Part shown: positions 1 through 8,155 of the stretch, piece after piece
How the letters are laid out: the number at the start of each line of letters is the position of its first letter
Position numbering within the stretch: the stretch's first letter is position 1
Source of the DNA: RGIG1681 sp045648025
GTDB taxonomy: Bacteria; Bacillota; Clostridia; Christensenellales; UBA1242
Direction: 5' to 3'
Length of the DNA: 40,080 nucleotides
Assembly: GCA_045648025.1 (NCBI GenBank)
Contig: JAZRNH010000055.1
Coordinates: forward strand, 1-40,080
Position numbers and translations under genes: made by a program
Notes under the pieces: generated by a model
The model's database searches: none
What the model was told of the DNA's origin: nothing
Seen by the model: only the letters and a program-made list of their open reading frames with translations

Positions 1-254
1 GATAAAATTAATCCAAATGAATTTGCTAATTTTTTAAATAAAATACTAAAACTAAATTTATAAATTATAATATAAATTTTTCTTTCTCTTTCACATATTT
101 GTTTTAAATAATTTATATCATTATCGCAAATATTAAAAATAATATAATTTTTCTTAACTATTAAATTTGAAAGAATAACACCTTTATTTATTAACCAATC
201 AATTATTCTCATCAAATTCAAGCCTTTAATTTTTATCTTTAACATTTTTTTCAT
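1..254 (-). CDS. yqfD: Sporulation protein YqfD, 5' part (runs off the window)
   Basis: Translating the minus strand from the ATG at 254 gives an open frame of 84 codons to the window edge. It begins MKKMLKIKIKGLNL and continues with INKGVILSNL and, after a short gap, an E-R-K-rich stretch. This matches the start of YqfD, whose N-terminus has a K-[IV]-x-G-x-N-[LI]-x-x-[FIL]-[IL] pattern followed by a K-G-[IV]-x-[LF] pattern. YqfD is a membrane-anchored sporulation protein of the mother cell (family knowledge). The ATG lies one base after the yqfC stop codon, so the two genes are probably translationally coupled; the upstream GGTGA is a weak ribosome site. The yqfC-yqfD order is the conserved one in spore formers. 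Only the N-terminal fifth or so is visible, so the membrane segment cannot be checked. Confidence 0.75.
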   Translation of the reverse strand, partial: MKKMLKIKIKGLNLMRIIDWLINKGVILSNLIVKKNYIIFNICDNDINYLKQICERERKIYIIIYKFSFSILFKKLANSFGLIL

Positions 255-255
255 A

Positions 256-513
256 TTATTCACCAGACATTATTGATTTTATATCACCCATCAAAAACAC
301 TTCACCCTTAGAAATTGCTTTCATTTTTAGATTAACACCAATAACAGAAATTGTTTCGTTTTTAGACTTCAAAATAACCAACTCTTCAGATAAACTTTCA
401 ATTTTAAATCCACCAGAAATCATTGCACCATACCCAAATATTAATTGAATTTTGATTTTATTTTCAATCAAACCAATATCAAATTTATTTAAAAAATCAT
501 AAAAAAAACTCAT
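256..513 (-). CDS. yqfC: Sporulation protein YqfC (YabP/YqfC family)
   Basis: An 85-residue protein of the YabP/YqfC family, small beta-rich proteins made in the mother cell during sporulation. The family core is visible as GYGAMISGGFKIESLSEE, then a strand with a basic K, then an I-x-G-x-N-L-x-[ML]-K-A-[IL] segment and a final G-D-I-x-x-I. The size fits the family (about 90-100 residues). It is followed after one base by yqfD, the usual partner. No Shine-Dalgarno sequence precedes the ATG at 513. Instead a sigma-E-like promoter ends 5 bases upstream, and the start codon lies in the 3' arm of a hairpin (507-530). The B. subtilis homologues belong to the sigma-E regulon (known), which agrees with that promoter. 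Confidence 0.82.
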   Translation of the reverse strand: MSFFYDFLNKFDIGLIENKIKIQLIFGYGAMISGGFKIESLSEELVILKSKNETISVIGVNLKMKAISKGEVFLMGDIKSIMSGE

Positions 514-530
514 ACTAAATCGTATGAGTT
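507..530 (-). terminator. Intrinsic terminator of ynbB overlapping the yqfC start
   Basis: A perfect 9-bp stem (507-515 with 522-530) and a 6-base loop, followed on the minus strand by eight T residues (508-501). It lies 20 bases after the ynbB stop. The 3' arm contains the ATG of yqfC, so the T-tract is also the second to fourth codons of yqfC. Confidence 0.7.
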
Positions 531-547
531 AAATAAATATAATATGC
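519..547 (-). promoter_or_regulatory. Candidate sigma-E promoter of yqfC
   Basis: On the minus strand GCATATT (547-541) matches the sigma-E -35 consensus KMATATT completely. A 14-base spacer is followed by CATACGAT (526-519), one mismatch from the -10 consensus CATACAHT. The -10 ends 5 bases before the yqfC ATG, so the start point would be at or next to the A of the ATG. The gene's known place in the sigma-E regulon supports this; the region is AT-rich, so a chance match is possible. Confidence 0.55.
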
Positions 548-550
548 AAA

Positions 551-1780
551 TTAATTAATATATGAATTTGCATATTCCAAACAAACAATTTTCAAATGTT
601 CATATGTAAGACCACCTTGTAAATATGCAACATAAGGAGGTCTTATTGGACCATCAGCTGAAAGCTCAATTGATGAACCTTGAACAAATGAACCAGAAGC
701 CATTATAACTTTATCATCATAACCAGGCATATCCCAAGGATATGGAACAACATTACTATCAATAGGACTGAGTCTTTGAATTATTCTACAAAACTCAATA
801 AGCTTGTCAGCATCACCAAATTCAATTGTTCTAACAATATCATGTGGCATTTCACCAAACTTTGGAAACGAACTTACACCCAATTTCTCTGCAACCCTTC
901 CAAATAAAATTGAACCTTTCATTGCATTTAAAACAACATGAGGAGCTGAAAAACAACCTTGGAAAAATGGAGTATAACTTCCTGCATAAGAGCCATTTTC
1001 CATACCGATTCCAGGTGCTAAAAATCTTGACGAAATAAGTTCAACAACATCTTTCTTTCCAACAATATAACCACCTGTTGGAGCAATTCCACCACCAGCA
1101 TTTTTGATAAGCGAACCAATCATAACATCTGCACCAACATCACAAGGTTCTCTAGTTTCAACAAATTCACCATAACAGTTATCAACCATTATAATAACTG
1201 TTTTATTAATTTTACGAACTTCATTAATAACCCTTTCAATTTTTTCAATAGAAAGAGAATCTCTTGTTGTATATCCCCTAGATCTTTGAATATAAACAAT
1301 TTTTGGATTTAATGTTTCAACCTTATTTAATATTTCTGGAATATCAAAATCATTATCTTTAAGTTCAGTGTCTTCATACTTGACTTTAAAGTCTTTAAGT
1401 GAACCATTATTCTCACCAAATATAACACCAAGAAGTGTATCATATGGTTTGCCTGTAATTGAATACATTACATCATCTGGTCTAAGCACACCAAAAAGTG
1501 CAATGGTAAGTGCATGTGTTCCACTAGCAATAAGTGGACTAACAATTCCAGCTTCTGCACCAAAAGCGGCTGCATAAATTTCTGCAAGTTTACCCTTTGC
1601 CCTATCATCATTTCCATAACCAGTTGAAGATGCTATATCCGAAAGCTGCATATTGGCATTTTTAAAAGCATCCAAAACCTTCTTTTGATTATAGAGTGCA
1701 ATTTGATTCAATTTTTCAAAAATTTCTTTACACTCTTCTTCACATTTATTAACTAAGTCAAAAACTTCTTTTTTATACAT
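551..1780 (-). CDS. ynbB: YnbB-type PLP enzyme (methionine gamma-lyase family, 'aluminium resistance')
   Basis: A 409-residue fold-type I PLP enzyme of the Met_gamma_lyase family (B. subtilis YnbB, historically 'aluminium resistance protein'). The substrate is not established for this subfamily. Visible marks are STGYGNDD near the N-terminus, ASGTHALTIALFGVLRPDD for cofactor phosphate binding, VDNCYGEF with the PLP-contacting Asp, and the Schiff-base lysine K226 in GSLIKNAGGG. The C-terminal P-Y-P-W-D-M-P-G-Y and EGPIRPPY-like segments (here DGPIRPPY) are typical. The ATG at 1780 was chosen because AAGGTGA sits 6 bases before it; a GTG three codons upstream overlaps that ribosome site. The gene stands between mutL and yqfC and ends in the terminator at 507-530. 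Confidence 0.88.
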   Translation of the reverse strand: MYKKEVFDLVNKCEEECKEIFEKLNQIALYNQKKVLDAFKNANMQLSDIASSTGYGNDDRAKGKLAEIYAAAFGAEAGIVSPLIASGTHALTIALFGVLRPDDVMYSITGKPYDTLLGVIFGENNGSLKDFKVKYEDTELKDNDFDIPEILNKVETLNPKIVYIQRSRGYTTRDSLSIEKIERVINEVRKINKTVIIMVDNCYGEFVETREPCDVGADVMIGSLIKNAGGGIAPTGGYIVGKKDVVELISSRFLAPGIGMENGSYAGSYTPFFQGCFSAPHVVLNAMKGSILFGRVAEKLGVSSFPKFGEMPHDIVRTIEFGDADKLIEFCRIIQRLSPIDSNVVPYPWDMPGYDDKVIMASGSFVQGSSIELSADGPIRPPYVAYLQGGLTYEHLKIVCLEYANSYIN

Positions 1781-1924
1781 TTTAATCACCTTATTTGTAA
1801 AAATATATTAAATATAAATAAAAATTTACATTTTTACTCATCTGAATCATCATTTTCTTGTTTTGTATAAAAACTGCAAATTTTGTCAATTTTTAACAAA
1901 ATTTCATTTCAAAACAATATTTTA

Positions 1925-3922
1925 TTAAACAATTCGTTTAAACCACTTTTCAACTTCATACTTTGTAATTCTAACAACAACAGGTCTACCATGTGGACAA
2001 AACAACACAATATTTTTTTCACTCATCTCTTTTAAGAGTTTATTAATTTCATCTTTAGATAAATCATCGCCGCCTTTAATAGCACTTTTACAAGCCATTT
2101 GCATTAAAGAATCTTTCACAATGTCAGCTTCAGTAATTTTTGATTTATGAATTTTTTCTGCCAAAAACATTGAGAAAAATTTATTAAAATCAATATCTGA
2201 AATAATTGTTGGCACGGCAGAAATTTTGTAAGTCCTGTCACCAAATTCATCAATATCAAAACCAACGGATTTTATTGCCTCTAAATTTGCAGATAAAATT
2301 TGATCATCTTCTGGGTTGAGTGTAATAACAAATGGAATAAGCATTGGTTGAATAACAATATTTCCAGTCTCATATTCAGCTTTCAATTTATCATATCTAA
2401 TTCTTTCATGTGCAGCATGTTGATCAATAAGATAAACATTCTCACCCCATTCAATCATCAAATATGTATTAAAGATTTTTCCAACAATTTTTACATCATC
2501 TGTTGCAAAATCATTTTGAATTGTTTTAGGTTTTTCAAAAACCGACAAATTTTGTGAAGTCATTTCTTTTTCAACAAAAGAGTCCTGAATAACTTCACTT
2601 GCTTTATTTTTAACAATATTTTCTCTTTGATAATTTTCAGACTTAAATGCTGAATCATCATTGTTGTCAATTTTTTCATTGATTCTTTCTAAAAGCTTTG
2701 AACCAATTCCAAAGTTATCTTTAACACCAATATTCTCATCAGGCAAATTAATTATAGAATCAATAACATTATTTGTTACTTTATCTTTTTCAACATCAGT
2801 CATTACATCTGTATTAAAAGAAAATGGATTTAAATTAACACCAGCTTTATCAATTTTTTCACTATTGGTTTTTTGTTGAACTTGTGAAATAAATGAAATT
2901 CCTGCATTAGTTTCTAAGTCAATTTGTTTCACATAATCCATACCATTTAATGCTCTTGAAACAGCCTCAAAAACAACTGAATAAACAAGGTTTGATTTTA
3001 AAAATTTTACATCAAGCTTATTTGGATGAACATTTACATCTATTTCATCAAGCGGAACTGTTAAATACAAGACAAAAAATGGATATTGCCTTTTCATTAA
3101 AAAATCACCATAAGCATTTGCAACAGCCGATTGAACAGTTGTGTTAATAACATATCTTCCATTGATTATAAGTGTTTGATATGTTCTATTTGATTTTGAA
3201 TATGTTGGTTTTCCAACAAAACCTTTAACCGAAACAGAATCCCTTTCTGCAAAAACCTCTAATGTTTCTTGAATAGATTCTTTTCCATAAACAGAAAACA
3301 TCGCTTCCTTTTCAGTTGAACCAAGTGAAGACAAAACTTTTTTACCATCTACAATATAGTTAAAATTAATATCAGGATGTGCCAATACAATTCTATTTAT
3401 AATGTTTGTAATTTCTTGCTCTTCAGTTTTATTTTTCTTTAAAAATTTAGCTCTTGCAGGAACACAATAAAACAAATCTTTAACAGATATTGTTGTTCCA
3501 ACATTGGCAGCAATTTTTTGAACTTCACCAAACTTACCGCCATCAACAACCAAACTATTTCCAACTTCATCATTTTCTGTTTTAGACACAAGTTTAACCT
3601 TTGCAACTGCAGCAATTGAAGCCAAAGCCTCACCTCTAAAACCCAATGTAAAAATCGAGTCTAAATCTTCAGCCTGTTTTATTTTACTGGTTGCATGTGG
3701 CAAAAATGCTGATTTAAAATCATCTTCAGCAATACCAACACCATCATCAGACACCTGCATTAATGTTGTGCCACCATCTTTGATTTCAACTGTTATGTTT
3801 TTTGCCTTGGCATCAATTGAGTTTTCAACCAATTCTTTAATAACAGAAGCAGGTCTTTCAACCACTTCACCGGCAGCAATCAAATTGTAAATCGATGGGT
3901 CTAAAATATTAATTTTTGCCAT
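1925..3922 (-). CDS. mutL: DNA mismatch repair endonuclease MutL
   Basis: A 665-residue MutL. The N-terminal GHKL ATPase is clear: IAAGEVVERPASVIKELVEN, DDGVGI and TLGFRGEALASI. The C-terminal domain has the endonuclease motifs of non-E. coli-type MutL: DQHAAHERIRYD (residues 500-511), ACKSAIKGGD (from 610) and CPHGRP (642-647). The canonical motif is DQHA-x2-E-x4-E; here the last Glu is Asp. A long low-complexity linker (about residues 330-460) joins the domains, as usual. It follows mutS by 16 bases, with a good ribosome site (AAGGAG) before the ATG, and belongs to the miaB-mutS-mutL operon. Confidence 0.96.
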   Translation of the reverse strand: MAKINILDPSIYNLIAAGEVVERPASVIKELVENSIDAKAKNITVEIKDGGTTLMQVSDDGVGIAEDDFKSAFLPHATSKIKQAEDLDSIFTLGFRGEALASIAAVAKVKLVSKTENDEVGNSLVVDGGKFGEVQKIAANVGTTISVKDLFYCVPARAKFLKKNKTEEQEITNIINRIVLAHPDINFNYIVDGKKVLSSLGSTEKEAMFSVYGKESIQETLEVFAERDSVSVKGFVGKPTYSKSNRTYQTLIINGRYVINTTVQSAVANAYGDFLMKRQYPFFVLYLTVPLDEIDVNVHPNKLDVKFLKSNLVYSVVFEAVSRALNGMDYVKQIDLETNAGISFISQVQQKTNSEKIDKAGVNLNPFSFNTDVMTDVEKDKVTNNVIDSIINLPDENIGVKDNFGIGSKLLERINEKIDNNDDSAFKSENYQRENIVKNKASEVIQDSFVEKEMTSQNLSVFEKPKTIQNDFATDDVKIVGKIFNTYLMIEWGENVYLIDQHAAHERIRYDKLKAEYETGNIVIQPMLIPFVITLNPEDDQILSANLEAIKSVGFDIDEFGDRTYKISAVPTIISDIDFNKFFSMFLAEKIHKSKITEADIVKDSLMQMACKSAIKGGDDLSKDEINKLLKEMSEKNIVLFCPHGRPVVVRITKYEVEKWFKRIV

Positions 3923-3938
3923 AATTTATCTCCTTAAT

Positions 3939-6521
3939 TTATTTTCTAACTTTATCAACAAGATTTTGAAGAGTTCCAAATGCCATAAGTGGCGAAATAT
4001 TGTTCATATCTGTATCTTTCAACACATTAATAATTTCTGCCACATTTGCATTAGTTTCAACTTTAACATCTTTTGCAGATGAAACAACATTAAGTCCTTC
4101 AGATTCTCTTTCAACTAAAACTTCCTTTGCCCTTTGAATAAGTTCATCAGGAAGTCCTGCAAGTTTTGCAACTTCAATACCAAAACTTCTATTTGCAGAT
4201 CCCCTTGCAATTTTGTGCAAGAATACAATATTGTTTTCCCACTCTTTAACCATAACTCTATAATTTTTCACACCATCAATTTTACCTTCAAGATCAGTAA
4301 GTTCATGATAATGTGTTGAAAATAAAGTTTTTGCAGTTAAGTGCTTTGACAAAAACTCAATAATAGCAGAAGCAATACTCATACCATCATAAGTTGATGT
4401 TCCTCTTCCAACTTCATCCAAAATAATCAAACTCTTATTTGTTGCATTATTAATAATGTTTGAAACTTCACTCATTTCAACCATAAATGTACTTTGACCA
4501 AATGCCAAATCATCAGATGCACCAACTCTTGTAAACACTCTGTCAATGATAGAAATTTCAGCAGATTTTGCAGGAACAAACGAACCCATATGTGCCATCA
4601 ATGTAATAATTGCAACTTGTCTCATATAAGTACTCTTACCAGCCATATTTGGTCCAGTAATAAGCATTGTTCTATTTTCTGCAGAATCCAAAATGGTATC
4701 GTTGGCAGAAAATTCGGACTTTTCCATCATTGCTTCAACAACAGGGTGTCTTCCAGCTTCAATTTTAATATGATCAAATTTATCAGAAATTGTTGGTCTA
4801 ACATAATTTCTATCAACGGCAACATCAGCAAAAGAAATCAAACAATCTGCAATTGCAACAGCATTTGAAATTTCAGAAAGTTCGGCAAGATATGATGCCA
4901 AATATCCTTTAATTTCAGCATATAATTTAGATTCAAGTTCAATAGATTGTTCTTTGCTATTTAAAATTTTATACTCCATTTCTTTAAGTTCTGGAGTAAT
5001 ATATCTTTCACTATTTGTTGTTGTTTGTTTTCTAATATAAGTATCAGGAACAAGTGAAAGCCCTGAATTTGTAACTTCAATATAATATCCAAAAACTCTG
5101 TTGTAACCTGTTTTTAAATTCTTTATGCCAGTTTTTTCTTTTTGTTCTCTTTCATATTCAGCAAGCCATTGTTTGCCATATTCACCAGCATTTCTAAGAT
5201 TATAAAGTTCTTCATTATAAGATGATAAAATATATCCACCATCTTTTAAATTTGCAGGGCAACTTGGATCAATTGCATCGTCTAAAACTCTTTGAATATC
5301 TCCAAGCAAAACAATATTCTCACCTGCAGTTTTTAAAAGCTTGGTTTTGCAACCCATTAAAAGCGACTTGATTTCTGGAAGTTTTTTAAGAGTTTCTGAA
5401 AGTGACAAACACTCTTTTGGAGTGATTGTTCCAGCAGAAATCTTGCTACACTTTCTTTCAATATCCAAAAATCCACTAAAAGTTTCTGCAAGGGTTTGTC
5501 TTAAAATTAAATCACCTGCAAGTTCTTCAACTGAATCAAGTCTTTCATTAATCAAAATTTCATCTCTCAATGGTTGATCGATAAACGATTTTAAAAGTCT
5601 TCCACCCATTGAAGTTTTTGTTCTGTCTAAAAGCCACAAAAGTGAACCTTTCTTTTGATTCAAACTATTGCTTTGAGTAAGCTCTAAATTTTTTCTTGCC
5701 AAAATATCAAGATGCACAAATCTTGAATCTTGAATAATTGATAATTTTTTCAAATTTGAAATTGTTCTTTTTTGAGTTTCTTCAAAATAAATAATTGCAG
5801 CACCAACAGCAACTGCCAAGTCTTTTTTATCAACAGAAAGACCAAGTGCTGAAAGATTATTAACAGCAAATTGATTTAAAATAACTGTTTTTGCTTTTTG
5901 ATAATCAAATATTTCATCTTTAGGATAAAATTCTGGAACATAATTAAGTTTAACAGCTGAAAGCGATTGTGATTCAGCTTTAAAACTCAAATTACACAAA
6001 ATTTCAGAAGGCTTAACTCTTGCAAGAACATCGTCAAGCAATTTAAATTTATCCTTTCCAACAAGTTCAATTGCTTCAATAAAACCAGTTGAAATATCAC
6101 TATAACAAACATTAATTGCAGACTTACCCGCATAAACAGTCATTAAAAAGTTGTTTCTTTTTGACTCTAAACTTTCATTTTCAATAACAGTTCCCGGAGT
6201 AATAATTTGAACGACATCTCTTTGAACCAACCCCTTTGATGCTTTCGGATCAGAAATTTGTTCACAAACAGCAACCTTATAACCAGACGAAATCAATCTA
6301 GAAATATAGTTTGCAGCAGCATGATGAGGAACCCCACACATAGGAGCCCTCTTTTCAAGTCCACAATCTTTTCCAGTTAAAGTGAGTTCCAACTCTCTCG
6401 AAACAATTTCTGCATCTTCAAAAAACATCTCATAAAAGTCACCAAGTCTATAAAAAAGAATGGTGTCTGGATATTTTTCTTTCATTTCAAGATAATGTTT
6501 CATCATTGGTGATAATGCCAT
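3939..6521 (-). CDS. mutS: DNA mismatch repair protein MutS
   Basis: An 860-residue MutS1, the mismatch-recognition ATPase. The mismatch-binding F-x-E is in GDFYEMFFEDA near the N-terminus. The connector, lever and clamp domains follow, then the ATPase with Walker A GPNMAGKST (623-631), Walker B with signature (LIILDEVGRGTSTYDG) and the FSTHYHEL His motif. The length is normal. There is a moderate ribosome site (GGGAAG) before the ATG, and the miaB stop lies 11 bases upstream. The short C-terminal tail (NNISPLMAFGTLQNL) resembles the tail region used for beta-clamp or tetramer contacts in other MutS proteins, but I cannot assign it. Confidence 0.97.
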   Translation of the reverse strand: MALSPMMKHYLEMKEKYPDTILFYRLGDFYEMFFEDAEIVSRELELTLTGKDCGLEKRAPMCGVPHHAAANYISRLISSGYKVAVCEQISDPKASKGLVQRDVVQIITPGTVIENESLESKRNNFLMTVYAGKSAINVCYSDISTGFIEAIELVGKDKFKLLDDVLARVKPSEILCNLSFKAESQSLSAVKLNYVPEFYPKDEIFDYQKAKTVILNQFAVNNLSALGLSVDKKDLAVAVGAAIIYFEETQKRTISNLKKLSIIQDSRFVHLDILARKNLELTQSNSLNQKKGSLLWLLDRTKTSMGGRLLKSFIDQPLRDEILINERLDSVEELAGDLILRQTLAETFSGFLDIERKCSKISAGTITPKECLSLSETLKKLPEIKSLLMGCKTKLLKTAGENIVLLGDIQRVLDDAIDPSCPANLKDGGYILSSYNEELYNLRNAGEYGKQWLAEYEREQKEKTGIKNLKTGYNRVFGYYIEVTNSGLSLVPDTYIRKQTTTNSERYITPELKEMEYKILNSKEQSIELESKLYAEIKGYLASYLAELSEISNAVAIADCLISFADVAVDRNYVRPTISDKFDHIKIEAGRHPVVEAMMEKSEFSANDTILDSAENRTMLITGPNMAGKSTYMRQVAIITLMAHMGSFVPAKSAEISIIDRVFTRVGASDDLAFGQSTFMVEMSEVSNIINNATNKSLIILDEVGRGTSTYDGMSIASAIIEFLSKHLTAKTLFSTHYHELTDLEGKIDGVKNYRVMVKEWENNIVFLHKIARGSANRSFGIEVAKLAGLPDELIQRAKEVLVERESEGLNVVSSAKDVKVETNANVAEIINVLKDTDMNNISPLMAFGTLQNLVDKVRK

Positions 6522-6532
6522 AAACTTCCCGC

Positions 6533-8014
6533 CTATTTTTTTGATTTTAAATCATTAACTGCTTTTTGATTCTTTTTGTTTTCTCTTAAAACCTTCATAC
6601 CTTTTTGGTCTTTTGGCAAAATTGAAACTTCAATAGGACATTTGAAATCTTTTTCAACAAAATTCTTAATAGCCTCTTTATCAACAATTTCACCATAAAT
6701 TACAGATTTTCTAACTGACACAACTTTAACATCAACAAATTCACCAACACAGGCTTTTGTACCTTCAAATGAAATTGTTTTTCCGCTATCAAGTGAACCA
6801 TATAAAATGTTCTTTGCTTCATCATAACTTTCAACCAACACTTCATAAGTTTTTCCAAGCATTTCTTGAGTTCTTCTATTGATGATTTCATTTTTAACTT
6901 CCAAAAGTCTTGAAAGTCTGTCTTTCTTAGTTTTTGTATCAATATGGTCTGTCATTTTCTCTGCAACAGTTCCCTTTCTCTTTGAATATATAAAACCAAA
7001 AATTTGCATATATTCAACTTTTTTCATAATATCAAGAGTTCCTTGAAAATCTTCTTCAGTTTCGCCAGGAAAACCCACAATAATATCAGTGGTAAGTTCA
7101 ACATCAGATATTTTTGACTTAATTTCATCAATAAGTTTCAAATATTTTTCTCTGGTATATTTTCTATTCATTGCCGCCAAAATTTTATCACTTCCACATT
7201 GAATTGGAAGATGGATACCGTGACAAATCTTCTTTGATGAAGCAATAACATCAATAACTTCAGAAGATAAATCTTTTGGGTGCGAAGTCATAAATCTGAG
7301 TCTAAATTTATAATCAAGTGCATCAATATCTTGAAGCAATTTTGCAAATGAAATTTCATTTCCATTTTCATCTTTGCCTCTATAAGAGTTGACATTTTGA
7401 CCAAGCAAAGTAATTTGTTTGTAACCCTCTTTTAAAAGTTGTTCAACTTCTCTTAAAATATCTTTTTCTGGTCTAGAAACTTCTCTTCCTCTAACATAAG
7501 GAACAATACAGTATGTACAGAAATTGTTGCAACCATACATAATATTAACCCATGCATTAACACCAGAAGTTCTTGCAATTTTAAGCGAATCACGGAGAGC
7601 TATTGTTTCATCTTCAACAACTTCTGCAATTCTCTTTCCTGTTTCAATTTTTCTTTTTAAAAGAGCTTCAAAATCAGCAAGATTGTGAGTTCCAAAAACA
7701 ATATCAACATAAGGAAATTTTGACATAATTTCATCTGCATATTTTTGTTGCTGACTCATACAACCACCGATTGCAATAATCATATCAGGCTTTGCTATTT
7801 TGATATTTTTAAGTTCACCAATATTTCCATAAATTTTTTGTTCAGCATTTTCACGAATAGCACAAGTGTTAAACACAACAACATCGGCTTCGGTTGCTGT
7901 TGTGCAAACTTCATAACCATTACTTTCTAAAATTCCTGCCAACTTTTCAGACTCATGCACATTCATTTGGCAGCCATAAGTTAAAATTAAATATTTCTTT
8001 TTTTCTAAATTCAT
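6533..8014 (-). CDS. miaB: tRNA (ms2i6A37) methylthiotransferase MiaB
   Basis: A 493-residue radical-SAM methylthiotransferase that adds the 2-methylthio group to i6A37 of tRNAs. The N-terminal UPF0004 domain starts TYGCQMNVHESE and carries its cluster cysteines there, in FNTCAIRENAEQK and in GGCMSQQ. The radical SAM C-x3-C-x2-C is C162, C166, C169 in YGCNNFCTYC. A TRAM domain (YEVLVESYDE to GEIVD) follows, then about 45 extra residues that are Lys-rich and not part of the usual protein. The ATG at 8014 was chosen because GGAGA lies 5 bases before it; a TTG four codons earlier overlaps that site. It is the first gene of the mismatch-repair operon. Confidence 0.95.
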   Translation of the reverse strand: MNLEKKKYLILTYGCQMNVHESEKLAGILESNGYEVCTTATEADVVVFNTCAIRENAEQKIYGNIGELKNIKIAKPDMIIAIGGCMSQQQKYADEIMSKFPYVDIVFGTHNLADFEALLKRKIETGKRIAEVVEDETIALRDSLKIARTSGVNAWVNIMYGCNNFCTYCIVPYVRGREVSRPEKDILREVEQLLKEGYKQITLLGQNVNSYRGKDENGNEISFAKLLQDIDALDYKFRLRFMTSHPKDLSSEVIDVIASSKKICHGIHLPIQCGSDKILAAMNRKYTREKYLKLIDEIKSKISDVELTTDIIVGFPGETEEDFQGTLDIMKKVEYMQIFGFIYSKRKGTVAEKMTDHIDTKTKKDRLSRLLEVKNEIINRRTQEMLGKTYEVLVESYDEAKNILYGSLDSGKTISFEGTKACVGEFVDVKVVSVRKSVIYGEIVDKEAIKNFVEKDFKCPIEVSILPKDQKGMKVLRENKKNQKAVNDLKSKK

Positions 8015-8039
8015 AATAATCTCCAATTTATCAAATACG

Positions 8040-8068
8040 ATTATATATTAAATAAATAATAAATTCAA
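8040..8068 (-). promoter_or_regulatory. Promoter of the miaB-mutS-mutL operon
   Basis: On the minus strand TTGAAT (8068-8063), a 17-base spacer and a perfect TATAAT (8045-8040). The start point would fall near 8033, leaving a leader of about 19 bases that contains the miaB ribosome site. Confidence 0.6.
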
Positions 8069-8071
8069 GAA

Positions 8072-8094
8072 AATAATATAAATTTTATATTATT
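8072..8094. repeat. A/T-only inverted repeat between divergent miaB and PBP genes
   Basis: Ten bases (8072-8081) repeated inverted at 8085-8094 around a 3-base centre. It lies between the two divergent promoters and could be an operator, but it contains only A and T, so chance is a real explanation. Confidence 0.25.
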
Positions 8095-8106
8095 AAGTTA
8101 ATTTAA

Positions 8107-8137
8107 TGAATAAAAAAAGACTATGTCGAAAATACTA
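8107..8137 (+). promoter_or_regulatory. Candidate sigma-G (forespore) promoter of the class A PBP
   Basis: TGAATA (8107-8112) is the sigma-G -35 consensus. An 18-base spacer leads to AATACTA (8131-8137), one base from the sigma-G -10 consensus CATACTA. No good sigma-A promoter is seen on this strand here. The start point would be near 8144, giving a leader of about 12 bases with the GAGGT ribosome site. Confidence 0.5.
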
Positions 8138-8155
8138 ATTTTGAGGTATTTTTTG

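Noticed and set aside
1..63. Plus-strand open frame ending in TAA at the left edge
   Set aside because: The minus strand of the same bases encodes a convincing YqfD N-terminus coupled to yqfC, so the plus-strand frame is a shadow.
844..1577. Plus-strand ORFs inside ynbB, and similar shadow ORFs across the window (for example in mutL, mutS, topoisomerase and DUF1538 genes)
   Set aside because: They lie wholly inside well-identified genes on the other strand, have no ribosome sites and show skewed, implausible composition.
1832..1900. Frame on the minus strand ending in an acidic tail (ENDDSDE) between mutL and ynbB
   Set aside because: It has no ATG, no ribosome site and only about 20 codons after the nearest stop. 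It could be a gene remnant, but nothing supports that.
1878..1904. 9-bp inverted repeat after mutL as a terminator
   Set aside because: The stem is A/T-rich with one G-C pair and one C-G pair and is not followed by a T-tract at the right distance.
8123..8155. Upstream ATG of the PBP gene at 8123
   Set aside because: It has no ribosome site and would place the start before the candidate -10 box; the ATG at 8156 has GAGGT at good spacing.
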